Below are positions 11,125-20,815 of a DNA stretch of 64,000 nucleotides, piece by piece (position 1 is the stretch's first letter; each line of letters begins with the position of its first letter). This DNA comes from Rhodoferax sp. BAB1. GTDB taxonomy: Bacteria; Pseudomonadota; Gammaproteobacteria; Burkholderiales; Burkholderiaceae_C. The notes beneath the pieces were generated by a model, which was not told where the DNA came from, searched no databases, and saw only the letters and a list, made by a program, of their open reading frames with translations. The DNA lies in the NCBI RefSeq assembly GCF_013334205.1, contig NZ_CP054424.1, positions 2,872,001 through 2,936,000 of the forward strand, in the 5' to 3' direction. The position numbers were made by a program, and so were the translations under genes.

Positions 11125-12315
11125 ATGTTGTCCTGGGACGAAGAAGTCAAGCCCACATCGTCAATGTCTTATGCTGGCGCTGCATCGAGCAGCCGCCCGA
11201 CTGAGCTTCCCTTGCAAACTCCCCAGCTGCGCATGGCGCAGCACCATGCGGCACCTGTCCCCGCCGCTCCGGCCGCCAGCGTGAGCCCCGCCTCCACGCA
11301 TCGCATCAAGGCCGCCGACAAGCGCATCATCAACGGCCAGACCGACGTCAACCAGCTGGTGCCCTTCAAGTACAAGTGGGCCTGGGAAAAGTACCTGGCC
11401 ACCTGCGCCAACCACTGGATGCCGCAGGAAGTGAACATGAACCGCGACATCGCCCTGTGGAAGGACCCCAACGGTCTGACCGAGGACGAGCGCCGCATCG
11501 TCAAGCGCAACCTCGGCTTCTTCACCACCGCCGACTCGCTGGCCGCCAACAACATCGTGCTGGGCACCTACCGCCACATCACGGCGCCCGAGTGCCGCCA
11601 GTTCCTGCTGCGCCAGGCTTTTGAAGAAGCCATCCATACCCACGCCTACCAGTACATCGTGGAGTCGCTGGGCCTGGACGAGTCCGAGATCTTCAGCGCC
11701 TACCTCGAAGTGCAGTCCATCCGCGACAAGGACGAGTTCCTGCTCCCGTTCATCAACGCGATCATGGACCCCAACTTCCACACCGGCACGCTGGAAACCG
11801 ACCAGACCCTGCTCAAAAGCCTGATCGTCTTCGCCTGCCTGATGGAAGGCCTGTTCTTCTACGTCGGCTTCACCCAGATCCTGGCCCTGGGCCGGCAGAA
11901 CAAGATGACGGGCGCGGCCGAGCAGTACCAGTACATCCTGCGCGACGAGTCCATGCACTGCAACTTCGGCATCGACCTGATCAACACGATCAAGCTGGAG
12001 AATCCGCAGCTGTGGACCGCCGAATTCAAGGCCGAGATCAAGGCCCTGTTCGAGAAGGCCGTCGAGCTGGAATACCGCTACGCCGAGGACACCATGCCGC
12101 GCGGCGTGCTGGGCATGAATGCCTCCATGTTCAAGGGCTACCTGCGCTACATCGCCAACCGGCGCGCCACACAGATCGGCCTGGAGCCGCTGTTCCCCAA
12201 CGAAGAGAATCCCTTCCCCTGGATGAGCGAGATGATCGACCTCAAGAAGGAGCGCAACTTCTTCGAGACCCGCGTCATCGAGTACCAGTCCGGCGGCGCG
12301 CTCTCCTGGGACTGA
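11125..12315 (+). CDS. nrdB: Ribonucleoside-diphosphate reductase subunit beta
   Basis: Small subunit of class Ia ribonucleotide reductase, carrying the diiron centre and tyrosyl radical. 396 aa from ATG 11125. Ferritin-like helices carry ligand motifs [20 protein letters not shown] (Glu plus His) and [12 protein letters not shown] (Glu plus His). The C-terminus, which docks on NrdA, ends [11 protein letters not shown]. An N-terminal tail (1-60), rich in Ser, Pro and Ala, precedes the fold, so the exact start is less certain; an in-frame TTG at 11113 is possible but weaker. Confidence 0.94.
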   Translation: MLSWDEEVKPTSSMSYAGAASSSRPTELPLQTPQLRMAQHHAAPVPAAPAASVSPASTHRIKAADKRIINGQTDVNQLVPFKYKWAWEKYLATCANHWMPQEVNMNRDIALWKDPNGLTEDERRIVKRNLGFFTTADSLAANNIVLGTYRHITAPECRQFLLRQAFEEAIHTHAYQYIVESLGLDESEIFSAYLEVQSIRDKDEFLLPFINAIMDPNFHTGTLETDQTLLKSLIVFACLMEGLFFYVGFTQILALGRQNKMTGAAEQYQYILRDESMHCNFGIDLINTIKLENPQLWTAEFKAEIKALFEKAVELEYRYAEDTMPRGVLGMNASMFKGYLRYIANRRATQIGLEPLFPNEENPFPWMSEMIDLKKERNFFETRVIEYQSGGALSWD

Positions 12316-12489
12316 AAAAATCAATCTATGGCTTCCAGAATCACACCGGCTGTTGATCGCTCCTCAGAGAGCGGCGCCAGCCTGTGTCACCCCGTTCATG
12401 GCGTTGGGGTCAACCCCAGCCTCATGAATCGCTCCATGCATCCAACACGCATGAAGTGCTCTTTGTAACTTGATCAAGGAGAATTAGTA

Positions 12490-12954
12490 ATGGCAACTGC
12501 AAAAAAAGCGGCTAAAAAAGCCCCCGCGAAGAAGAAGGTAGCAGCAAAGAAGGCTCCGGCCCGTAAAGCTGCAGCGAAGAAGGCCCCGGCCAAGAAGGCC
12601 GCTGCCAAGAAGGCTCCGGCCAAGAAGGCCGCGGCTAAGAAGCCGGCTGCGAAGAAATCCGCAGCGAAGAAGCCGGCAGCCAAGAAGGCTGCTGCCAAGA
12701 AGCCGGCTGCGAAAAAGGCTGCTGCCAAGAAGCCCGCCGCCAAGAAGGCCGCCAAGAAAGTAGCGAAGAAGGCTGCCAAGAAACCGGCTGCCAAAAAGCC
12801 CGCTGCGAAGAAGGCCGCTAAAAAGCCGGCGAAGAAAGCTGCGAAAAAGCCTGCTGCCAAACCTGCGGCAGCCCCGGCCCCCGCGGCTCCTGCGGCTCAG
12901 ACGACTCTGAACCCGCAGGCCGCATGGCCCTTCCCCACGGCCAGCCGTCCCTAA
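12490..12954 (+). CDS. Histone H1-like Lys/Ala-rich DNA-binding protein
   Basis: 154-aa protein made almost wholly of Lys, Ala and Pro in KKAAAKKPA-type repeats (residues 4-125), ending in a non-repetitive tail (LNPQAAWPFPTASRP). It resembles the AlgP/HctB/BpH1 group of bacterial H1-like proteins, which bind DNA non-specifically and help compact the nucleoid. A good Shine-Dalgarno (AAGGAG) precedes the ATG and a strong terminator follows, so it is a single-gene unit. The repeat DNA is prone to slippage, so length probably varies between strains. The regulatory role of AlgP in Pseudomonas should not be assumed here. Confidence 0.85.
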   Translation: MATAKKAAKKAPAKKKVAAKKAPARKAAAKKAPAKKAAAKKAPAKKAAAKKPAAKKSAAKKPAAKKAAAKKPAAKKAAAKKPAAKKAAKKVAKKAAKKPAAKKPAAKKAAKKPAKKAAKKPAAKPAAAPAPAAPAAQTTLNPQAAWPFPTASRP

Positions 12955-12970
12955 GACGTCCTAGGCCTCA

Positions 12971-13006
12971 AGCCCGTTGCCTTACAAGGCAGCGGGCTTT
13001 TTCTTT
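12971..13006 (+). terminator. Rho-independent terminator after the H1-like gene
   Basis: Stem AGCCCGTTGCC pairs with GGCAGCGGGCT (one G-U pair), loop TTACAA, followed by TTTTTCTTT. It ends 11 bases before the DUF167 gene, insulating it from the H1-like gene. Confidence 0.9.
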
Positions 13007-13016
13007 GGCGATCTGA

Positions 13017-13343
13017 ATGCAGCCCACCCTGCCCCCACAGCCCTTCCTCCATCTGCAGAAGGATGGCGCCGTCATCGTGGACGTGCACGTCATGCCCAAT
13101 GCGGCCCGCACGCAGATCCAGGGCCTGCACGACGGTGCATTGCGTGTGCGCCTGCACGCCCCACCCGTGGACGGCAAGGCCAATCTGGCGCTGCAGGCCT
13201 GGTTGGCCGAGACGCTGGGTGTCCCGAAATCAGCGGTGGAGTTGCTGCGCGGCGCCAGCGCGCGGCGCAAGCAGCTGCGCGTGGCCGCTGCTTATGCCGG
13301 ACAGGCCCGCTGGCCAGGGCTGGCGCCCGCGACCGAGGCCTGA
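13017..13343 (+). CDS. DUF167 / YggU-family protein
   Basis: 108-aa protein of the small alpha/beta DUF167 family. Family hallmarks are visible: VHVMPNAARTQIQGLHDGALRVRLHAPPVDGKANLALQAW compresses to the PNA-R, R-L-APPVDGKAN core (about residues 26-60), followed by LGVPKSAVELLRGASARRKQL. Biochemical function is unknown. It sits between the H1-like terminator and the convergent PfkB-type gene, seven bases from the latter's stop. The start is chosen because the domain begins about 15 residues in; no strong Shine-Dalgarno is present. Confidence 0.85.
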   Translation: MQPTLPPQPFLHLQKDGAVIVDVHVMPNAARTQIQGLHDGALRVRLHAPPVDGKANLALQAWLAETLGVPKSAVELLRGASARRKQLRVAAAYAGQARWPGLAPATEA

Positions 13344-13350
13344 ACGGCCC

Positions 13351-14253
13351 TCAGGCGCCGAAAGCCTGCGGAGAAACGGTGTAGTTCTGCGGGCCGCGGT
13401 GCGCGATCTTGTGCGAGCCCATGCGGTTGCCCAGTTCGGCCGCCTTGGCCAGCGACCAGCCGCGCTCGAGGCCGTAGAGCAGGCCGCCACGGTAGGCGTC
13501 GCCACAGCCGGTCGGGTCCACCACGGCAGCTGCCTGCACCGGCGGCACCAGGGTCTTGTTCCCGTCCACCCAGACTTCGCTGCCCTCGTGGCCCAGGGTG
13601 ATGACCAGGCCTCGCACCTTGCGCGAGATCTCGGCCGGGCTCCAGCCGGTGCGCTCGCACAGCATCTTGCCCTCGTAGTCGTTCACCGTGACCCAGGTGG
13701 AGAGTTCGACGAAACGCGCCAGATCCGGGCCATCGAACATGGGCAGGCCCTGGCCCGGGTCGAAAACGAAGGGGATGTCAGCCGCCTTGAACTGTTCGGC
13801 GTGCTGCAGCATGGCGTCGCGCCCGTCAGGCGAGATGATGCCCAACTTCACATCGGGGTGGCGCTCGATGCGCGTGACATGGGCCTGCATCATGGCGCCG
13901 GGGTGGAAGGCGGTGATCTGGTTGTTGTCGCGGTCGGTCATGATCAGGGCCTGCGCCGTGTAGGTCTCGGCGATCTCACGCACGTGCTGCGTATCGATGC
14001 CCAGTTCACGCAGGCGCTGCACGTAACCGGCACCGTCGTTGCCCACCGTGGCCATGGGCAGGGGTGCCCCGCCCAGGGCCTTGAGCGCGTAGGCGATGTT
14101 GCCGGCACAGCCACCATAGTCGCGGCGCAGCGTGGGCACCAGGAAGGACACGTTGAGGATGTGCAACTGGTCGGGCATGATCTGCTCGGCAAAACGGCCC
14201 TCGAAGTTCATGATGGTGTCGAAGGCCAGCGAGCCGCAGATGAGAGTTGCCAT
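13351..14253 (-). CDS. PfkB/ribokinase-family sugar or nucleoside kinase
   Basis: 300-aa kinase of the ribokinase superfamily. The N-terminus MATLICGSLAFDTIM and the glycine-rich GGCAGNIAYALKALGG (about 47-62) are typical, as is the C-terminal DPTGCGDAYRGG signature (246-257) containing the catalytic base D252 and anion hole. The usual DTxGAGD has Cys in place of the second Ala. This branch is commonly annotated as a carbohydrate or adenosine kinase; the substrate cannot be read from sequence. It lies 23 bases after the DUF3426 gene on the same strand, so probably shares its transcript. Confidence 0.85.
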   Translation of the reverse strand: MATLICGSLAFDTIMNFEGRFAEQIMPDQLHILNVSFLVPTLRRDYGGCAGNIAYALKALGGAPLPMATVGNDGAGYVQRLRELGIDTQHVREIAETYTAQALIMTDRDNNQITAFHPGAMMQAHVTRIERHPDVKLGIISPDGRDAMLQHAEQFKAADIPFVFDPGQGLPMFDGPDLARFVELSTWVTVNDYEGKMLCERTGWSPAEISRKVRGLVITLGHEGSEVWVDGNKTLVPPVQAAAVVDPTGCGDAYRGGLLYGLERGWSLAKAAELGNRMGSHKIAHRGPQNYTVSPQAFGA

Positions 14254-14276
14254 GGGTGCTTCAGTTCTTGAGAAAG

Positions 14277-15242
14277 TCAGGGATAAAAAGCGAGCAGGCG
14301 GTAGCCCGCCACACGCTCGCCGTTGCCATTGGTCTTGATGGTCAGGATCAGCGTGGCCTGGGCCTCGGAGGCCGCCGGGATCACACCGGACTTCACGCCC
14401 AGTTCGGCCGGCTGCAACACGCGCCGCATGAGCGCATGGTCCAGCGTATCGGTCAGCGCCAGTTCGACAGCCGGCATGGCCAGGTCGATGGGGGCATTGT
14501 TCTTGAGGGTCAGGCTGAGCCGGTACAGGTCGCCCTTGATCTTGCTGAAGGCCGAGCTGTCGATCACCACCGACTCGATCTGCCGCAGCGGCTCGATCTC
14601 ACACCCCAGCAGCAGGCAGACCTCTTCGATCAGCGGTTTGAGGCCGGGCTCGACCGCCGCCAGACGGTCGCGTTCATGCACCAGCAACTGCAGTGCCAGC
14701 CCCAGCACCAGCAGCAAACACATCACCAGCAAGGTGGCACGCACCAGCGGACGATGCCAGCGCGAGGCCCGGGGTCGGGTGCGCATGAAGGACAGCTCCG
14801 GGGCCGCCGCTTTCACCGGCTCGGCCTCGCCCGAAAACCGGGGCTCGGCCCGCTCCCCCGTCAAACCATAGGCCGATCCATCCGGCAGCAGGCCCGCACT
14901 GGCCACGGCCGGCTCCAGCAGCGTACCCCCCTGCGGCTCCTTCAATTCGATGTCCACGTCGGCAGCAAGATCCGGTACCGACTTCCGTGCCGCCGGGTTC
15001 ACGGTCGCGCCGGCATCGGAGGCCATGGCCTGGGCCAGTGCGCCTTCGAAGGGAACGGTGTCCGGTCCTGTTGCGCCAGCAGGCGGGCTGTCCTCCTGTG
15101 CCACGGCTTCCTGCATATGGGCGGCGGCGTCGAAGATTTCCTCGCACTTGCCGCAGCGGACCCAACCCTCGGAGATGCGCAACTGGTCGGGAACGACCTT
15201 GAACATCGTCCGGCAGGCAGGGCAGCGTGTGATCAGGCTCAT
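14277..15242 (-). CDS. Zinc-ribbon DUF3426 membrane protein
   Basis: 321-aa protein starting MSLITRCPACRTMFKV. An N-terminal MJ0042-type zinc ribbon (C-x2-C at 7-10 and CGKC near residue 30) is followed by a low-complexity linker, a single membrane helix (about 172-192, ATLLVMCLLLVLGLALQLLV) and a C-terminal DUF3426 domain, probably periplasmic. In beta- and gammaproteobacteria such genes often follow prmA, as here (32 bases after it). Function unknown. TACAAT lies nine bases before the ATG. The longer open frame to 15425 runs into prmA and is rejected. Confidence 0.85.
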   Translation of the reverse strand: MSLITRCPACRTMFKVVPDQLRISEGWVRCGKCEEIFDAAAHMQEAVAQEDSPPAGATGPDTVPFEGALAQAMASDAGATVNPAARKSVPDLAADVDIELKEPQGGTLLEPAVASAGLLPDGSAYGLTGERAEPRFSGEAEPVKAAAPELSFMRTRPRASRWHRPLVRATLLVMCLLLVLGLALQLLVHERDRLAAVEPGLKPLIEEVCLLLGCEIEPLRQIESVVIDSSAFSKIKGDLYRLSLTLKNNAPIDLAMPAVELALTDTLDHALMRRVLQPAELGVKSGVIPAASEAQATLILTIKTNGNGERVAGYRLLAFYP

Positions 15243-15274
15243 GTCCGTGCGATTGTAGAGCCCGACCGGGCCCT

Positions 15275-16159
15275 TCAGAACGCGGCGGTCATCAGCACCC
15301 AGCCGTCCTCGCGGTCGCTCACGACCAGCTGGCCGTAGGGCGCATAAGCCTCTTGCAGCTCCTGCGACTGCCGCTCCAGGATGCCGGCCAGCACCAGGGC
15401 ACCGCCGGGGGCCACCCGTGAGCACAGCAGCGGCGCCAGCACCTTGAGTGGCGTGGCCAGGATGTTGGCCAGCACGGTCTGGTACTGGCCCTGGACCAGC
15501 TCCGGCAGGCCGGCGTGCAGCATCACGCCATTGGCTTCGGCATTCAGGCGTGTGGCATCCACGGCCGCCTCGTCGATGTCGACGGCGTCGATGTCACGGG
15601 CACCGAACTTGGCCGCACCGATGGCCAGGATGCCCGATCCGCAGCCGTAGTCCAGTACGCGGCCCAGGCCCTGGGTGCCGTGGCGCGCGATCCAGCGCAG
15701 GCACATGCGCGTGGTCGGATGGGTACCGGTGCCGAAGGCCAGGCCGGGATCGAGCCGGATGATGGTCCTGGCTTGCGCGGGCGGCTCGTGCCAGGTCGGC
15801 ACGATCCAGAACTCGGGGGTGATGTCCACCGGCGCGAACTGCGCCTGCGTCAGGCGCACCCAGTCCTGCTCGGGCACCTCGGCCACACCCAGCAGGCGGC
15901 AATCGGTGAAGAAATCCTGGGCCTGCAACAAGACCGCAGCCTCGTCAGCTGCCGCGCGCGTGGGGAACAGGGCCAGCACGCGCGAGCGTTGCCAGCCCTC
16001 GGCCGGTGGCGGCATGCCGGGCTCGCCGAACAGGGCCTGCTCGGCCTCGGTCTGGGCATCGGCGTCCTCGACACTGACACTCAGGGCATCGAGCGCATCG
16101 AGCGCATCCCCCAGCACCTCAACGCGGTCCTGGGGGCAGAGCAGCCTCAGCTCATGCAT
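15275..16159 (-). CDS. prmA: Ribosomal protein L11 methyltransferase PrmA
   Basis: SAM-dependent enzyme that trimethylates ribosomal protein L11. 294 aa from MHELRLLCPQ, matching the family's usual length; the frame upstream lies inside accC. An N-terminal substrate-recognition domain (1-about 100) is followed by the methyltransferase fold with SAM-binding VLDYGCGSGILAIGAAKFGA and, further on, VLANILATPL, the PrmA equivalent of the NPP-type motif. The start lies two bases after the accC stop, giving an accB-accC-prmA operon as in many betaproteobacteria. Confidence 0.95.
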   Translation of the reverse strand: MHELRLLCPQDRVEVLGDALDALDALSVSVEDADAQTEAEQALFGEPGMPPPAEGWQRSRVLALFPTRAAADEAAVLLQAQDFFTDCRLLGVAEVPEQDWVRLTQAQFAPVDITPEFWIVPTWHEPPAQARTIIRLDPGLAFGTGTHPTTRMCLRWIARHGTQGLGRVLDYGCGSGILAIGAAKFGARDIDAVDIDEAAVDATRLNAEANGVMLHAGLPELVQGQYQTVLANILATPLKVLAPLLCSRVAPGGALVLAGILERQSQELQEAYAPYGQLVVSDREDGWVLMTAAF

Positions 16160-16161
16160 GC

Positions 16162-17511
<1,350 letters not shown>

Positions 17512-17523
17512 GGGGTGGCAGCC

Positions 17524-17985
17524 TTATTCGATGATGAACAGGGGCTGTCCGTATTCCACGGCCTGGCCGTTCTCACACAGGATCTGCGTGATGGTGCCGG
17601 CCTTGTCGGCTTCGATCTCGTTGAGGATCTTCATGGCCTCGATGATGCAGATCGTCTCACCCTGCTTGACGGCCTGCCCCACTTCCACGAAGGCCTTGGC
17701 GCCGGGCGAGGCCGAGCGGTAGAAGGTGCCGACCATGGGCGACTTGACGGCATGACCACTGTCCACCGGGGCCGCAACAGCCGGGGCCGCAGCCACCGGG
17801 GCAGCCGGTGCCGGCGCAGCGGCGGGGGCGGGCATGGCCTGGGCAACCGGCATCTGATAGGCCTGGACCATGGCAGGACCGCCCTTGACGATGCGCACCT
17901 TGCCTTCGGCCTCGGTGATTTCCAGTTCCGACACGTTCGAATCAGACACCAGATCGATCAGGGTCTTGAGTTTTCGCAAATCCAT
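17524..17985 (-). CDS. accB: Biotin carboxyl carrier protein of acetyl-CoA carboxylase
   Basis: 153-aa BCCP. N-terminal domain [23 protein letters not shown], an Ala/Pro-rich flexible linker (about 45-72), and a C-terminal biotinyl domain with the lysine K119 in [12 protein letters not shown] (the common form is EAMKMMNEIE). BirA would biotinylate K119. First gene of accB-accC-prmA. The 5' region holds an inverted repeat that may be an operator or an RNA stem; in E. coli AccB autoregulates accBC, but I cannot tell if that applies here. Confidence 0.97.
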   Translation of the reverse strand: MDLRKLKTLIDLVSDSNVSELEITEAEGKVRIVKGGPAMVQAYQMPVAQAMPAPAAAPAPAAPVAAAPAVAAPVDSGHAVKSPMVGTFYRSASPGAKAFVEVGQAVKQGETICIIEAMKILNEIEADKAGTITQILCENGQAVEYGQPLFIIE

Positions 17986-18010
17986 GGGATCTCCAACGTC
18001 GTTATTCCAT

Positions 18011-18041
18011 ATTGCTCCAATTTAGAACAATTGGCAGCAAT
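18011..18041 (-). promoter_or_regulatory. Inverted repeat upstream of accB
   Basis: ATTGCTCCAATT (18011-18022) and AATTGGCAGCAAT (18029-18041) are complementary apart from one bulged base, with a six-base spacer TAGAAC. It lies 26-56 bases before the accB start in an otherwise AT-richer gap. It could be an operator or a leader-RNA stem. No T-tract follows, so it is not a canonical terminator. Confidence 0.5.
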
Positions 18042-18112
18042 TTCCAGCCATCTACGGCGAACTCTAAGCTCCCGTTCGCAGGCCGGGCGCCATCATAAGC
18101 GATCCTGGGATC

Positions 18113-18670
18113 TTATTTGAGCTCGCGCCAAAGCGCCAGATCACGCTCACTGAGCTTGCCGATTTTACGATTCAGAATGGATCCATCAGCTCCAACCAGC
18201 ACCGTGAAGGGCAAACCGCCGGCCTGATTGCCCAGACTCTTGCTCAAGGCCAGCCCCTCCATGCCCGCCAGCACAACCGGGAAAGCCAGCGGTTGGCGGG
18301 CCAGGAAAGCCTGTACCGGCGCAAGCTTGTCGACCGCAATTCCGACAACTTGCCAGCCTTTTGAGCTGTTTTCCTGGAAAAAGCTGTTCAATAAAGGCAG
18401 CTCCTCGACACAAGGCGGGCACCAGGTGGCCCAGAAATTGATCATCAGGGGACGCCCGCGCAGGCTGCTCAGCGCCAGCCGTGTCCCGGCCGGCGTGTCG
18501 AATTCCAGTGTCCAGAGCTGCTGGGCCACCGCCTCATCCAGAGGCGCGGGGGTGTAGCGCCACCAAGCCAGGCCCGCGCCCGCCAAGCCCGCCACGGCGG
18601 CGGCCACGGCATAAAGCGCGCGGCGGCGTTTCGGGGAACTGTTTTCTTCTGGTGTCAAAAGATGCCTCAA
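18113..18670 (-). CDS. TlpA/ResA-like membrane-anchored thioredoxin
   Basis: 185-aa thiol-disulfide oxidoreductase. A basic N-terminus (KRRR, 14-17) and one membrane helix (about 19-37) place the thioredoxin domain in the periplasm. The active site is WATWCPPC with C84 and C87, the CPPC form common in TlpA/ResA proteins, and a cis-Pro follows in GGLPFTVLV. It is probably a reductant in cytochrome c or copper-protein assembly, but no partner is adjacent. The start is TTG at 18670, overlapping the preceding stop as TTGA; no ATG or GTG gives a complete membrane anchor. It precedes accB by 127 bases. Confidence 0.85.
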   Translation of the reverse strand: MRHLLTPEENSSPKRRRALYAVAAAVAGLAGAGLAWWRYTPAPLDEAVAQQLWTLEFDTPAGTRLALSSLRGRPLMINFWATWCPPCVEELPLLNSFFQENSSKGWQVVGIAVDKLAPVQAFLARQPLAFPVVLAGMEGLALSKSLGNQAGGLPFTVLVGADGSILNRKIGKLSERDLALWRELK

Positions 18671-19266
18671 TGGTTTTCAAGTTGATCCAAGATCCGGCGA
18701 ACTGCCGCCAAATCACCACGTGGCGTGCGGTTCTTGTTGTCCCGCAGCAGGGCGCCGCGCAGGTCGTCCAGGTCGTGGACCATCAAATGTACCCCGATCG
18801 TTTCACCCAGCTCCCGGCTGGGGGCATGGAAACTCAGGGCCTCCACCGGTTCGCGGTGCAAGCCCGCCACGGTCCGGGGTTCGTAGGCGACCCCCTGGTC
18901 GATCAGTTCGATCTCGGCCGACTTCTCGTCTTCGCAGAACAGCTGGATATAGATATCGGACAGGCGCGTGGCCGTGCCATGCCAGACCGCCCCGCTCAGA
19001 TGCGGCCGGAAGCGCTCCAGCCGCTCCATCCAGAACAGGGCCAGGCGGCGCAGGGCCTGCAGTTCAGCCGGCTGGGTATCGGCGCAAAAGACGGCGATGT
19101 ACTCGCGCACCGCATCCTCGACCTCCTCATTGCCCGGCAAGGGGGTGCGCGGCGGCAGGCCGAGCTGGCGCACGGCGCGGCGTTTGGCCGGGCCGTACTC
19201 CAGACCTTCTTCCACCACCATCTGGGCCGCTGTGGCGGCAATTTCCTGCGTGTTCACGGCCGCCAT
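18667..19266 (-). CDS. Conserved hypothetical protein, 199 aa
   Basis: I do not recognise this family with confidence. The predicted protein is soluble, 199 aa, starting MAAVNTQEIAATAAQMVVEEGLEY after a GGAG Shine-Dalgarno. The N-terminal half is helical and rich in charged residues (PAKRRAVRQLGLP, VEDAVREYIAVF). The C-terminal half contains YIQLFCEDEKSAEIELIDQGVAYEP and a run IGVHLMVHDLDDLRGALLRD. No signal peptide or membrane segment. It is divergent from mpl (51 bases) and its stop overlaps the TTG start of the TlpA-like gene, implying translational coupling with it. Longer open frame to 19677 overlaps mpl and is rejected. Confidence 0.7.
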   Translation of the reverse strand: MAAVNTQEIAATAAQMVVEEGLEYGPAKRRAVRQLGLPPRTPLPGNEEVEDAVREYIAVFCADTQPAELQALRRLALFWMERLERFRPHLSGAVWHGTATRLSDIYIQLFCEDEKSAEIELIDQGVAYEPRTVAGLHREPVEALSFHAPSRELGETIGVHLMVHDLDDLRGALLRDNKNRTPRGDLAAVRRILDQLENH

Positions 19267-19305
19267 TCTGCTCCTGCCGGCCACAGGCCTGCCTGAGGCT
19301 ACCCC

Positions 19306-19311
19306 TAGAAT
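19306..19311 (+). promoter_or_regulatory. -10-like TAGAAT before mpl
   Basis: TAGAAT, then six bases CGCCCG, then the mpl ATG at 19318. No Shine-Dalgarno. Fits a leaderless transcript; no clear -35. Confidence 0.45.
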
Positions 19312-19317
19312 CGCCCG

Positions 19318-20706
19318 ATGCATATTCATATCCTCGGCATCTGCGGCACCTTCATGGGAGGGCTGGCCGCCCTCGCCCGCGAGGCGGGCCACAAGGTCAC
19401 TGGCTGCGATGCCGGCGTCTACCCGCCCATGAGCGACCAGCTGCGCGCCCTGGGCATCGAGTTGATCGAAGGTTATGAGGCCGGACAGATGGCCCTGAAG
19501 CCCGACATGTATGTGATCGGCAACGTGGTCAGCCGCGCCCGCGCCGCCGACGGCAGCCCGAAGTTCCCGCTGATGGAAGCCATCCTGGAGGCCGGCGCCC
19601 CCTACAACAGCGGCCCGCAGTGGCTGGCCGAGCACGTGCTGCAGGGCCGCCATGTGCTGGCGGTGGCCGGCACCCACGGCAAGACAACCACCACCTCCAT
19701 GCTGGCCTGGATCCTGGAGGCGGCGGGCCGCCAGCCCGGTTTCCTGGTCGGGGGGGTGCCGATGAACTTCGGCATCTCGGCGCGTTTAGGCACCGCACCA
19801 GGGCAAGGCCGTCCGCTCTTTGTGATCGAAGCCGACGAGTACGACACCGCTTTCTTCGACAAGCGCAGCAAGTTCGTGCACTATCGCCCGCGCACGGCCA
19901 TCCTGAACAACCTGGAGTTCGACCACGCCGACATCTTCGACGACCTGGCCGCCATCGAGCGCCAGTTCCACCACCTGGTGCGCACGGTCCCGGCTTCGGG
20001 CCGCGTCGTGGTCAACGGGTTGGAGGAAAGCCTGACGCGTGTGCTGCACGCCGGCTGCTGGAGCGAGGTGCGCAGCTTCGGAGCAGCGGTCAGCGATTTC
20101 AGCGCGCGCGGCGAGCCGCATGATTTCGAGGTACTGCAGCAGGGCCGGCCCCTGGCCCGCGTGCAGTGGGCGCTGAGCGGCGTGCACAACCAGCTCAACG
20201 CGCTGGCCGCCATTGCCGCGGCCGAACACGTGGGTGTGGCGCCCGAGGTGGCGGCACATGCGCTGGCCGACTTCCAGAACGTCAAACGCCGCATGGAAGT
20301 GCGCGGCACGGCGAACGGCATCACCGTCTACGACGACTTCGCCCACCATCCCACGGCCATCCGCACCACCGTGGACGGCCTGCGCCGCAAGGTCGGGCCG
20401 CAGGCGCGCATCCTGGCCGTTTTCGAGCCGCGCAGCAACACCATGAAGCTGGGCACCATGAAGGCCCAGCTGCCCTGGAGCCTGGAGGACGCCACCCTGG
20501 CTTTCTGCCACAGCGGTGGGCTGGGCTGGGACGCGCGTGAGGCGCTGGCCCCCATGGGCGTACGCGCGCAGGTGGCCGACAACATCGATGAACTGGTACA
20601 CCAGGTGGTCGCCGCGGCCCGGCCGGGCGACCACATCCTGTGCATGAGCAATGGCGGCTTCGGTGGCGTGCACCAGAAGCTGCTGGACGCGCTAAGCCCG
20701 AGGTGA
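19318..20706 (+). CDS. mpl: UDP-N-acetylmuramate:L-Ala-gamma-D-Glu-meso-DAP ligase Mpl
   Basis: Recycling ligase that joins tripeptide salvaged from peptidoglycan to UDP-MurNAc, bypassing MurC-E. 462 aa, Mur ligase fold. Start MHIHILGICGTFMGGLA is characteristic of Mpl rather than MurC (MurC has GxGGxGMSG at this place). P-loop [12 protein letters not shown] (about 117-128), middle-domain EADEYDTAFFDKRSKFVHY, and C-terminal YDDFAHHPTA follow. With ampD at 7120-7716 it forms part of a complete recycling route. Monocistronic between a divergent gene and a repeat element. Confidence 0.95.
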   Translation: MHIHILGICGTFMGGLAALAREAGHKVTGCDAGVYPPMSDQLRALGIELIEGYEAGQMALKPDMYVIGNVVSRARAADGSPKFPLMEAILEAGAPYNSGPQWLAEHVLQGRHVLAVAGTHGKTTTTSMLAWILEAAGRQPGFLVGGVPMNFGISARLGTAPGQGRPLFVIEADEYDTAFFDKRSKFVHYRPRTAILNNLEFDHADIFDDLAAIERQFHHLVRTVPASGRVVVNGLEESLTRVLHAGCWSEVRSFGAAVSDFSARGEPHDFEVLQQGRPLARVQWALSGVHNQLNALAAIAAAEHVGVAPEVAAHALADFQNVKRRMEVRGTANGITVYDDFAHHPTAIRTTVDGLRRKVGPQARILAVFEPRSNTMKLGTMKAQLPWSLEDATLAFCHSGGLGWDAREALAPMGVRAQVADNIDELVHQVVAAARPGDHILCMSNGGFGGVHQKLLDALSPR

Positions 20707-20720
20707 TCAAGCCCAATTAA

Positions 20721-20814
20721 GCGGGGACACCGCGGAACCGGCTTTGCCGGGCCGCTGGTGTCGCCCCTTGAGGGGATGGCGGAGCGACACGCAGTGCGCG
20801 CAGCCTGGGGGAGC
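20721..20814. repeat. Intergenic GC-rich repeat, copy 1
   Basis: Lies between the convergent mpl and aroG stops. It contains GGAACCGGCTTTGCCGGGCC (20734-20753), identical to a 20-base stretch at 59841-59860, then CCCCTTGAGGGG and a GCGACACGC...CTGGGGGAG tail. Each part can fold into a hairpin. It may serve as a bidirectional terminator. Confidence 0.75.
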
Positions 20815-20815
20815 T

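Noticed and set aside
12355..12430. Small hairpins after nrdB (CGCTC..GAGCG, TTGGGG-TCAA-CCCCA) as a terminator
   Set aside because: Short stems with no T-tract; not enough to call a terminator.
12490..12860. CRISPR-like or satellite repeat
   Set aside because: The repeats are codon repeats of a Lys/Ala-rich protein with a ribosome binding site and terminator; spacing is irregular and there are no spacers or cas genes.
17986..18112. Missing aroQ before accB and missing aroE beside mtgA as a sign of gene loss
   Set aside because: These neighbours are common but not universal; the genes may lie elsewhere, and one window cannot show absence.
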